DNA from: JBKEAR01 sp047972425 | GTDB taxonomy: Bacteria; Pseudomonadota; Alphaproteobacteria; JBKEAR01 | NCBI GenBank assembly: GCA_047972425.1 | Contig: JBKEAR010000036.1 | Location: 1-5,056 of the forward strand | Length of the DNA: 5,056 nt | Direction: 5' to 3' | Shown here: in pieces, positions 1 through 5,056 of the stretch | Layout of the letters: every line of letters starts with the position of its first letter | How positions within the stretch are numbered: position 1 is the stretch's first letter | The notes under the pieces: generated by a model | Told to the model about the DNA's origin: nothing | The model's input: the letters and a program-made list of their open reading frames with translations, nothing else | The model's database searches: none | Position numbers and translations under genes: made by a program

Positions 1-13
1 TTACTAAAAAAAA

Positions 14-301
14 CTATTTTTTAAGTAGAACTTGCACTGATTCTTTAAGAACTTTACCAGCTTTAAAACGTGGTTGTACAGAAGCAGGAATTTTCAGTGG
101 GTCTTGTGTACGTGGGTTACGACCAGTAGTTGCAGCACGGTTTTGTGTGCTAAAAGTACCAAATCCTACTAAGCGTACTTCATCGCCTATGGCTAAAGCG
201 CCAGAAACAGAAACAATTACAGCTTCTACTGCACGACCAGCATCTGCTTTAGATAGACCAGAAGCTTTTGCTACTTCGGCTACGAGTTCATTTTTATTCA
301 T
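14..301 (-). CDS. hupB: HU-family DNA-binding protein (HU-beta type)
   Basis: Small basic nucleoid protein that binds DNA as a dimer, bending and compacting the chromosome and helping replication, repair and transcription. The 95-residue product is slightly longer than the usual 90. It shows the family plan: an N-terminal helical dimerisation part beginning MNKNELV with the helix around SKADAGRAVEAV (residues 17-28), the GFGTF turn at 46-50, and the beta-arm signature RNPRT at 61-65, whose Pro63 is the residue that intercalates into DNA. The C-terminal part, KIPASVQPRFKAGK, is also typical. The ATG at 301 is supported by AGGGGA a few bases upstream and by alignment to the family N-terminus. 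It lies downstream of lon on the same strand, as in many proteobacteria, but the 290-base gap with a candidate promoter suggests at least partly independent transcription. A run of eight T follows the TAG stop directly, but the window ends before a terminator can be judged. Family assignment is secure; the symbol rests on the lon neighbourhood. Confidence 0.96.
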   Translation of the reverse strand: MNKNELVAEVAKASGLSKADAGRAVEAVIVSVSGALAIGDEVRLVGFGTFSTQNRAATTGRNPRTQDPLKIPASVQPRFKAGKVLKESVQVLLKK

Positions 302-309
302 TTTTATAG

Positions 310-315
310 TCCCCT
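310..315 (-). promoter_or_regulatory. hupB ribosome binding site in a possible small hairpin
   Basis: Reading the minus strand, AGGGGA precedes the hupB ATG with 8 bases between them, a usable Shine-Dalgarno match that fixes the start. It is embedded in a perfect 5-bp inverted repeat (305-309 with 314-318) read as TATAG-GGGA-CTATA, so part of the site would lie in a four-base loop that fits the GNRA tetraloop pattern. The site is clear; the hairpin's regulatory role is inference. Confidence 0.75.
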
Positions 316-328
316 ATATCTCTCATTC

Positions 329-360
329 AGATTGCCATTTATTTATTTTTTTAGCAATCT
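329..360 (-). repeat. Inverted repeat in the hupB leader
   Basis: Perfect 7-bp arms AGATTGC (354-360 read on minus) and GCAATCT (329-335 read on minus) enclose an 18-base A-rich loop. If transcription starts upstream, this forms a stem-loop in the hupB 5' untranslated region, ending about 10 bases before the Shine-Dalgarno hairpin. The octamer TGAGAGAT (minus strand) occurs twice, at 357-364 and 318-325, one copy overlapping the upstream stem arm. There is no homopolymer U tract after it, so it does not look like a terminator. Function unknown. Confidence 0.45.
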
Positions 361-374
361 CTCAGGCTATACTG

Positions 375-390
375 TTAAAATTAATTTTAA
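375..390. repeat. 16-bp perfect AT palindrome
   Basis: The bases TTAAAATTAATTTTAA read identically on both strands. The palindrome shares six bases with the larger palindrome at 385-405. Being entirely A and T in an AT-rich intergenic region lowers its significance, but a perfect even palindrome of this length can be a binding site for a dimeric regulator. Function unknown. Confidence 0.4.
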
Positions 391-405
391 GCATTATGCT
401 TAAAA
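385..405. repeat. 21-bp near-perfect palindrome upstream of hupB
   Basis: Two perfect 10-bp arms, TTTTAAGCAT (385-394) and ATGCTTAAAA (396-405), flank one central base. As DNA this is operator-like. As minus-strand RNA it could fold into an 8-bp stem with a five-base loop, followed by a U-rich stretch (TTAATTTT), which would resemble a weak terminator or attenuator between the candidate promoter and hupB. The sequence shows the symmetry directly; which of these roles it has, if any, is not determined. Confidence 0.55.
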
Positions 406-417
406 CTCTAGACCATT

Positions 418-448
418 ATTAATTGAACCAATTATTCCCTTGGGTCAA
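418..448 (-). promoter_or_regulatory. Candidate hupB promoter
   Basis: On the minus strand TTGACC (443-448), preceded by C to give CTTGAC, is a good -35 match, including the CTTG start common in alphaproteobacterial promoters. The best -10 at an acceptable distance is ATTAAT (418-423), four of six matches to TATAAT with a long 19-base spacer, so the -10 is weak. It would give a leader of about 110 bases before hupB, containing the palindromes at 375-405 and the inverted repeat at 329-360. An imperfect dyad, TTGACCC with GGTTCAA (arms 442-448 and 423-429), spans the same interval. Confidence 0.35.
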
Positions 449-450
449 GT

Positions 451-487
451 AAGAAATGGTAATTTTTGCAAAAAACTATTGTTTCTT
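451..487. repeat. Nested inverted repeat with 12-bp palindromic core
   Basis: The core at 463-474, TTTTTGCAAAAA, is a perfect 12-bp palindrome. Almost concentric with it are outer arms AAGAAA (451-456) and TTTCTT (482-487). On the minus strand it follows the long hairpin at 493-547 and precedes the candidate hupB promoter. The run of T at 470-475 (minus strand) could act with that hairpin in ending lon transcripts, though the distance is larger than in standard intrinsic terminators. Confidence 0.35.
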
Positions 488-492
488 AAGGG

Positions 493-547
493 ATTTACCA
501 CCAATTTTGTCAAAATTGTGACTTTTTGAGCAAAATTGATGGTAAAT
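493..547 (-). repeat. Long hairpin downstream of lon (17-bp arms)
   Basis: Arms at 493-509 and 531-547 are complementary over 17 positions with one G-U type pair, around a 21-base loop. The inner part of the arm, CAAAATTG, occurs a third time at 511-518, so an alternative compact pairing with 502-509 is possible. It begins about 44 bases after the lon stop codon on the minus strand. It is not followed directly by a U tract (the next bases read CCCTTAAG), so it is not a canonical intrinsic terminator, but it may protect the 3' end of lon mRNA or take part in termination. Origin and function unknown. Confidence 0.6.
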
Positions 548-591
548 TTATTCGGATTAAATTTTACAAGCTTACGATTCGAAATACGAAC

Positions 592-2994
592 TTAATGATG
601 TGCTGTTGGATTGTTTATATCCACATCCTTATTTTTTGCCACCTCAAGCTCGTTAATTGGAATGAGCTCATTAACTAAAGCCCCTTCTAGAACCGTATCA
701 ACATGATCCGCAAATATAATCTCTAATCCTTCTTTAACATTATCTGGAATTTCAGCCATATCTTTCTCATTTTCTTTCGGAATAAATACGGTTTTAATTC
801 CACCTCTGAGTGCAGCTAAAAGCTTCTCTTTTAACCCGCCAATGGGTAAAACATTCCCTCTTAACGTAACCTCACCCGTCATAGCAATATCTTTACGCAC
901 CGGGTTATTTGTTAAGACAGAAACAATGCTTGTAACCATAGCAACCCCAGCTGAAGGACCATCTTTTGGTGTAGCGCCCTCGGGGACGTGTAAGTGAATA
1001 TCTTTTTCCTCAAATTTGTTAAAAGAAATTCCATATTGGTTTGCACGGGAATGAACATAAGAACGCGCCGTTTGGATAGATTCTTGCATCACTTCGCCAA
1101 GCTTACCTGTTAGTTTCATGTTCCCTTTACCTTTAAGTTCTACGGCCTCAATAGAAAGGAGCTCACCACCAACAGATGTCCAAGCCAAGCCTGTGGTCAC
1201 GCCTACTTGATCTCGCTCTTCGGCTATACCAAAACGGAATTTACGCACACCGGCATAATTACTTAAATTTTCTGATGTTACATGCACATGATCCGTATTA
1301 CCCAACAAAATCTCTTTAAGTGATTTACGGATGATTTTTGCAATATCACGTTCTAACCCCCGAACACCACTTTCTCTTGTATAATAACGGATCAAATCAA
1401 CAATAGCTTCATCGGCTATTGACCATTCTTCTTCCTTGATACCATTCATATCCATTTGCTTTTTAACGATATGTCTTTTCGCAATTTCTAATTTTTCCTG
1501 CTCGGTGTAACCAGAAAGATGAATGATTTCCATACGATCTAATAAAGGTGCGGGTAAATTGAGTGAGTTTGCTGTTGCAATGAACATAACATCGGATAAA
1601 TCATATTCAACTTCAAGATAATGATCCATAAAAGTTGAGTTTTGCTCCGGATCCAAAACCTCTAAAAGTGCCGATGCCGGATCCCCTCGGAAATCCTGCC
1701 CCATTTTATCGATTTCATCAAACAAGAACATTGGATTCGAAACTTTTGCTTTTTTAATACTCTGAACAATTTTACCCGGTTGCGAGCCAATATATGTTCT
1801 ACGGTGCCCGCGAATCTCAGCTTCATCGCGTACACCACCTAGGCTCATACGTACAAATTTACGCCCTGCCGCCTCGGCAATGGATTGTCCCAAAGATGTT
1901 TTACCCACACCCGGAGGCCCCACAAGGCACAATATCGGTCCGCGGACTTTTTCAGAGCGCTGCTGAACCGCTAAATACTCCAAAATACGCTCTTTAACTT
2001 TATCGAGTCCGTAATGATCGCGATCCAAAATTTCTTCGGCTTGTTGTAAGGTTTTTTCTACCTTACTCCGTTTTTTCCACGGAATATCCAAAAGCCAATC
2101 TAAGTAATTACGCACTACTGTCGTCTCTGCCGACATTGGGCTCATTGTCTTCATTTTTTTCAACTCAGAATAAGCCTTATCTTTTGCCTCTTTTGATAAC
2201 TCTGTTGCTTCTATTTTCTTTTCAATTTCTGCAATTTCATTATCTTCTTCGCCATCATTCAGCTCTTGTTGAATCGCCTTCATTTGCTCATTTAAGTAAT
2301 ATTCGCGCTGTGTTTTCTCCATGGAGCGTTTTACGCGCCCACGGATTTTTTTCTCAACCTGAAAAACATCAATATCTTCATCAATTTTCTCAATTGTTAC
2401 GCTAACTCGATCTTCTACATTAATTGTTTCTAAAATTTGTTGTTTATGAATAACATCTTGTGCCAAATGCGATGCAATTGTATCGGCCAATATACTATGA
2501 TCAGCTATTGATTTAATATTTGATAAAATTTCGGGGGCAACTTTTTTGCCTAAGCGCACATATTGCTCGAATTTATTTTTTAATTCTTCAACCAAATCAT
2601 CAACATCATTTTCGCCATCAATATCGTTTAAATATTCAATATCAACGGTCATATAATCTGCATTATCAGCAACTTTAATGATTTTACCTCTTGTTTTACC
2701 TTCTACAAGAACCTTAACTGTTCCATCGGGTAAACGGAGCAATTGCATAATACGTGCAACTGTCCCTACATGATAAACATCATCGATATTAGGGTCATCA
2801 GTCGTTGGATCTTTTTGGGCAACTAAAAAGACCTCACGATCTTTCTCTATAACTTCCTCAAGCGCTTTAATAGACTTATCGCGCCCAACAAAAAGAGGAA
2901 CAGCCATATGCGGAAAAACCACAATATCGCGCAATGGTAGCAACGGAATTGTGTGAATAGTGTTTTCTGAAGTAACTTTATTTTCTTCTGACAT
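592..2994 (-). CDS. lon: ATP-dependent protease Lon (LonA type)
   Basis: Cytoplasmic AAA+ serine protease (EC 3.4.21.53) that forms a hexamer and degrades misfolded and selected regulatory proteins. The 800-residue product shows the full LonA plan: N-terminal substrate-binding domain from about residue 14 (IPLLPLRDIVVFPHM) to about 210, a charged helical linker to about 300, the AAA+ module with Walker A GPPGVGKT at 359-366 and Walker B FLFDEIDK at 423-430, and the C-terminal protease domain. The catalytic dyad is Ser681 in PKDGPSAG and Lys724 in GGLKEKLLAA, 43 residues apart as in E. coli Lon (Ser679, Lys722). I start at the ATG at 2994 because AAGGA lies 7 bases upstream and the product then aligns with the family; an in-frame TTG at 3021 would add nine unlikely residues. 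It is separated from clpX by a hairpin, so it probably also has its own promoter, though I could not identify a convincing one. Length and motifs indicate an active enzyme. Confidence 0.98.
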   Translation of the reverse strand: MSEENKVTSENTIHTIPLLPLRDIVVFPHMAVPLFVGRDKSIKALEEVIEKDREVFLVAQKDPTTDDPNIDDVYHVGTVARIMQLLRLPDGTVKVLVEGKTRGKIIKVADNADYMTVDIEYLNDIDGENDVDDLVEELKNKFEQYVRLGKKVAPEILSNIKSIADHSILADTIASHLAQDVIHKQQILETINVEDRVSVTIEKIDEDIDVFQVEKKIRGRVKRSMEKTQREYYLNEQMKAIQQELNDGEEDNEIAEIEKKIEATELSKEAKDKAYSELKKMKTMSPMSAETTVVRNYLDWLLDIPWKKRSKVEKTLQQAEEILDRDHYGLDKVKERILEYLAVQQRSEKVRGPILCLVGPPGVGKTSLGQSIAEAAGRKFVRMSLGGVRDEAEIRGHRRTYIGSQPGKIVQSIKKAKVSNPMFLFDEIDKMGQDFRGDPASALLEVLDPEQNSTFMDHYLEVEYDLSDVMFIATANSLNLPAPLLDRMEIIHLSGYTEQEKLEIAKRHIVKKQMDMNGIKEEEWSIADEAIVDLIRYYTRESGVRGLERDIAKIIRKSLKEILLGNTDHVHVTSENLSNYAGVRKFRFGIAEERDQVGVTTGLAWTSVGGELLSIEAVELKGKGNMKLTGKLGEVMQESIQTARSYVHSRANQYGISFNKFEEKDIHLHVPEGATPKDGPSAGVAMVTSIVSVLTNNPVRKDIAMTGEVTLRGNVLPIGGLKEKLLAALRGGIKTVFIPKENEKDMAEIPDNVKEGLEIIFADHVDTVLEGALVNELIPINELEVAKNKDVDINNPTAHH

Positions 2995-3001
2995 ATAATT
3001 T

Positions 3002-3006
3002 TCCTT
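3002..3006 (-). promoter_or_regulatory. lon ribosome binding site
   Basis: On the minus strand AAGGA lies 7 bases before the ATG at 2994, ideal spacing. This decides the lon start: the upstream in-frame TTG at 3019-3021 has only a T-rich and AAG-containing stretch before it and no comparable site at good distance. Confidence 0.8.
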
Positions 3007-3080
3007 ATCATTATAGACCAAAAATCTTAAACCTTTTTTGCCTAAGCATCTAAAATTTTGTCTGTATACTTAATAGATAT

Positions 3081-3115
3081 GGAATAAGCCCCTTAAAAAA
3101 GCAAGGGGCTTATCC
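3081..3115 (-). terminator. Hairpin after clpX, probable terminator
   Basis: Perfect 11-bp arms ATAAGCCCCTT (3084-3094) and AAGGGGCTTAT (3103-3113) enclose an 8-base loop; two further G-C pairs (3081-3082 with 3114-3115) extend the stem past one bulged base. The GC-rich core stands out in this AT-rich DNA. It begins about 32 bases after the clpX stop. On the minus strand the stem is followed by sequence beginning TTCC or, counting only the core stem, by ATTCC, so the U tract is poor; the six T lie in the loop instead. Its position between two complete genes and its strength make termination, complete or partial, the best reading. A processing or mRNA-stabilising element is the alternative. 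Confidence 0.6.
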
Positions 3116-3147
3116 AAAAGTTTAATATAATCATCAAAATAAAAGAA

Positions 3148-4425
3148 TTAGGCTTTCTTTTTCTCTTTTTCTAATTTTGATAAATCATCATAAACAAGAG
3201 TTGGGTTTTCTTTTTTATCAACAGATTCTTTTGTAACAATAACCTCAGCTACATTTTGTGTTGATGGTAAATCATACATCGTACCCAACAGGATATTCTC
3301 GATTATAGAACGCAATCCCCTTGCGCCAGTATTGCGTTCCAATGCTTTTTCAGCAACGGCTTCTAAGGCTTCATCGGTAAAGGTAAGTTTTGCTCCATCC
3401 ATTTCAATTAACTTAGAATATTGCTTTAACAAAGCATTTTTGGGCTCTTTAAGAATACGAATAAGATCTTGCTTATGCAATTCCTCTAAAGTAACTAAAA
3501 TAGGTAAACGACCAACAAATTCGGCAATCAGACCATATTTCATTAAGTCTTCTGATTCCGTCAGCTTAAATATTTCGCCATCACCACGCTCATCCGGAGC
3601 CGCAACAATAGCACCAAAACCAACACCCGACTTACTTGTACGTTGTTTAATCACCCGATCTAAACCAGAGAATGCACCCCCACAGATGAAGAGAATATTA
3701 GAAGTATCCACTTGGATATATTCTTGCTGTGGGTGCTTTCTGCCCCCTTGTGGAGGAACAGACGCAACAGTTCCTTCAATAATTTTCAATAAGGCTTGCT
3801 GCACACCTTCACCTGAAACATCACGGGTAATTGACGGATTTTCTGATTTACGGGTTATTTTATCAATCTCATCAATATAAATAATCCCGCGTTCAGTTTG
3901 CTCAACATTATAATCAGCGGCCTGTAAAAGCTTTAAAATAATATTCTCTACATCTTCACCCACATAACCGGCTTCAGTCAATGTAGTGGCATCGGCAATA
4001 GTAAATGGAACATCTAAAATATTAGCCAAGGTTTGCGCCAAAAATGTTTTACCACTACCCGTAGGCCCCACCATTAAAATATTTGATTTCGCAATTTTAA
4101 TATTATCATCATCTATTTTCTGATCTAAGCGCTTATAATGGTTATACACAGCAACCGAAAGAACTTTTTTAGCATCTTCCTGTCCTATCACAAATTCATT
4201 GAGAGCCTCAAATATTTCTTTGGGTTTAGGTAAATAACTATTTTCATCGTCTGAATCTCTACCTTGAGCATCAATGCGCGCCTGTTCATTAATGATTTCC
4301 CAACCTAAGCCGATACATTCATCGCAAATGTAAACATTGTCCGAGCCTGCAATAAGCCGTTTAACGTCTTTTTCTTTCTTTCCGCAAAATGAACAATGAA
4401 GTTCTTTTTTTTCTTGCTCCGACAT
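3148..4425 (-). CDS. clpX: ATP-dependent Clp protease ATP-binding subunit ClpX
   Basis: AAA+ unfoldase that recognises tagged or specific proteins, unfolds them and threads them into ClpP; it acts in the cytoplasm as a hexamer. The 425-residue product has the usual length. The N-terminal zinc-binding domain has its four cysteines at 11, 14, 34 and 37 (CSFC and CDEC). The AAA+ module has Walker A GPTGSGKT at 120-127, the pore-1 loop GYVG at 153-156, Walker B IIYIDEID at 181-188, the RKH pore loop at 229-231, the arginine-finger segment EFVGRLP (Arg306) and sensor 2 GARGLR (Arg369). The ClpP-docking tripeptide, IGF in E. coli, reads VGF here (268-270), a conservative change. The helix after the zinc ligands reads CIGLGWEII instead of the more usual C-[IV]-D-L-C pattern. 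A strong AGGAG lies 6 bases upstream of the ATG. The gene starts 16 bases after clpP ends, so the pair is an operon and the products a single machine. Confidence 0.98.
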   Translation of the reverse strand: MSEQEKKELHCSFCGKKEKDVKRLIAGSDNVYICDECIGLGWEIINEQARIDAQGRDSDDENSYLPKPKEIFEALNEFVIGQEDAKKVLSVAVYNHYKRLDQKIDDDNIKIAKSNILMVGPTGSGKTFLAQTLANILDVPFTIADATTLTEAGYVGEDVENIILKLLQAADYNVEQTERGIIYIDEIDKITRKSENPSITRDVSGEGVQQALLKIIEGTVASVPPQGGRKHPQQEYIQVDTSNILFICGGAFSGLDRVIKQRTSKSGVGFGAIVAAPDERGDGEIFKLTESEDLMKYGLIAEFVGRLPILVTLEELHKQDLIRILKEPKNALLKQYSKLIEMDGAKLTFTDEALEAVAEKALERNTGARGLRSIIENILLGTMYDLPSTQNVAEVIVTKESVDKKENPTLVYDDLSKLEKEKKKA

Positions 4426-4431
4426 TATCTA

Positions 4432-4436
4432 CTCCT
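4432..4436 (-). promoter_or_regulatory. clpX ribosome binding site
   Basis: AGGAG on the minus strand, 6 bases before the clpX ATG, lies wholly in the 16-base gap between clpP and clpX. Its closeness to the clpP stop codon allows ribosomes ending clpP to start clpX, consistent with coupled production of the two partner subunits. Confidence 0.8.
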
Positions 4437-4441
4437 AAGCT

Positions 4442-5053
4442 TTATTCGCTAATCCGTTTTTCAACAATTTTATCAATCAAACCAAATTTTAATGCTTCTT
4501 CAGCCGACATAAAATTATCGCGTTCCAAGGCTTTTTCTATTACTGCAATTTTTTGCCCTGTATGCTTTACATATATCTGATTAAGCCTTTTACGCAACGA
4601 TAAAATCTCTTTTGCCTGAATTTCAATATCAGTCGCTTGGCCTTGGGCGCCGCCAGATGGCTGATGAACCATAATCCGTGCGTTAGGCAACGATACCCTG
4701 CGCCCCTCGGCTCCTGCAGCTAATAAAAGAGACCCCATAGAACATGCTTGGCCTAAACATACAGTTTCAATTTCTGGTTTAATATACTGCATTGTATCAT
4801 CAATTGATAATCCGGCAGTAACCACTCCTCCCGGAGAGTTTATATATATTGAGATATCTCTATTTTGATTTTCAGCCTCTAAAAATAATAGCGGTGCACA
4901 AATCAGTGATGCGATGTGATCTTCAATTGGGCCCGTTATAAAATCAACACGATCTCGCAATAATCGTGAAAAAATATCAAATGCGCGCTCACCCCGCCCT
5001 GTACTTTCAATCACAGTGGGGATAAGCGTTGATATAATATCAGAATGATCCAT
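4442..5053 (-). CDS. clpP: ATP-dependent Clp protease proteolytic subunit ClpP
   Basis: Serine peptidase (EC 3.4.21.92) that assembles into two stacked seven-membered rings and degrades proteins delivered by ClpX, and by ClpA if present. The 203-residue product covers the complete family core. The N-terminal region includes RGERAFDIFSRLL (20-32), followed by FITGPIED, the INSPGG substrate-binding strand at 71-76, and the catalytic triad Ser105 (GQACSMG), His130 (IMVHQP) and Asp179 (ERDNF). The GGAQGQATDIEI stretch of the handle region is intact. The ATG at 5053 gives a plausible N-terminus (MDHSDIISTLIPTVIE), but only three bases upstream are in the window, with no in-frame stop or Shine-Dalgarno visible, so a start further upstream cannot be excluded. 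Any promoter, and the trigger factor gene often found before clpP, would lie beyond the window. It forms an operon with clpX. Confidence 0.97.
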   Translation of the reverse strand: MDHSDIISTLIPTVIESTGRGERAFDIFSRLLRDRVDFITGPIEDHIASLICAPLLFLEAENQNRDISIYINSPGGVVTAGLSIDDTMQYIKPEIETVCLGQACSMGSLLLAAGAEGRRVSLPNARIMVHQPSGGAQGQATDIEIQAKEILSLRKRLNQIYVKHTGQKIAVIEKALERDNFMSAEEALKFGLIDKIVEKRISE

Positions 5054-5056
5054 AAA

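Noticed and set aside
1..31. A-run and T-run around the hupB stop as a terminator
   Set aside because: The only stem possible is made almost entirely of A-T pairs, with no GC core, and the window ends 13 bases after the gene, so a real terminator may lie outside.
147..422. Plus-strand frame across hupB and its upstream region
   Set aside because: Most of it is antisense to hupB and the rest is AT-rich intergenic DNA containing the palindromes; no coding signal or homologous pattern is visible.
2136..2405. 89-codon plus-strand frame inside lon with a hydrophobic stretch
   Set aside because: The leucine- and phenylalanine-rich look is the reverse complement of the Lys- and Glu-rich Lon linker; it is a shadow of lon.
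3010..3015. Perfect TATAAT on the minus strand as a lon -10 box
   Set aside because: No -35-like sequence lies 16-18 bases upstream (the place is an A-rich run), and transcription from it would begin within or beside the lon Shine-Dalgarno sequence, leaving almost no leader. Possible but not supported.
2995..3080. Heat-shock (RpoH-type) promoter for lon
   Set aside because: lon is often under RpoH control, but I found no CTTG-type -35 with a matching -10 at proper spacing in the clpX-lon gap.
3332..3880. 182-codon open frame on the plus strand inside clpX
   Set aside because: It is fully antisense to a strongly conserved gene, has no recognisable domain or ribosome binding site that stands out, and its composition follows from the clpX codons.
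1..5056. An undescribed defence, mobile or biosynthetic system
   Set aside because: All coding capacity is accounted for by four intact, conserved housekeeping genes in a known order. There is no transposase, integrase, tRNA, direct-repeat array or unknown gene.

Overview
The window is a conserved protein-quality-control cluster from an AT-rich bacterium. Four genes lie on the minus strand, in transcription order clpP (4442-5053), clpX (3148-4425), lon (592-2994) and hupB (14-301). The order clpP-clpX-lon-hupB is a well-known proteobacterial arrangement, found in both gamma- and alphaproteobacteria. The protein wording fits an alphaproteobacterium best: Lon begins with IPLLPLRDIVVFPHM, ClpX has a C-terminal half of the GLIAEFVGRLP...EPKNALLKQY type, and HU carries RNPRT followed by PLKIPAS. 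No finer taxonomic placement is supported by the sequence alone. The strong AT bias, seen in the codons and in the intergenic DNA, points to an AT-rich lineage within that group.

Layout from the transcriptional start side: clpP and clpX are 16 bases apart and the clpX ribosome binding site sits just after the clpP stop, so the two are almost certainly cotranscribed. A strong GC-rich hairpin (3081-3115) follows clpX, and lon has its own short upstream region. I start lon at the ATG at 2994, which has a good Shine-Dalgarno sequence, rather than at an in-frame TTG nine codons upstream. After lon comes a 290-base intergenic region (302-591), unusually rich in inverted repeats: a 17-bp-arm hairpin, several near-perfect palindromes, a candidate promoter and a small hairpin that places the hupB Shine-Dalgarno sequence in its loop. 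hupB then runs almost to the window edge.

Functionally, ClpX unfolds substrates and feeds them to ClpP, Lon is an independent one-chain ATP-dependent protease, and HU is a nucleoid protein (E. coli HU is a reported Lon substrate). All four proteins look intact, with catalytic and nucleotide-binding residues in place. I see no mobile element, CRISPR array, RNA gene or undescribed protein system. The only part worth a closer look is the noncoding DNA between lon and hupB, plus small sequence variations in ClpX.
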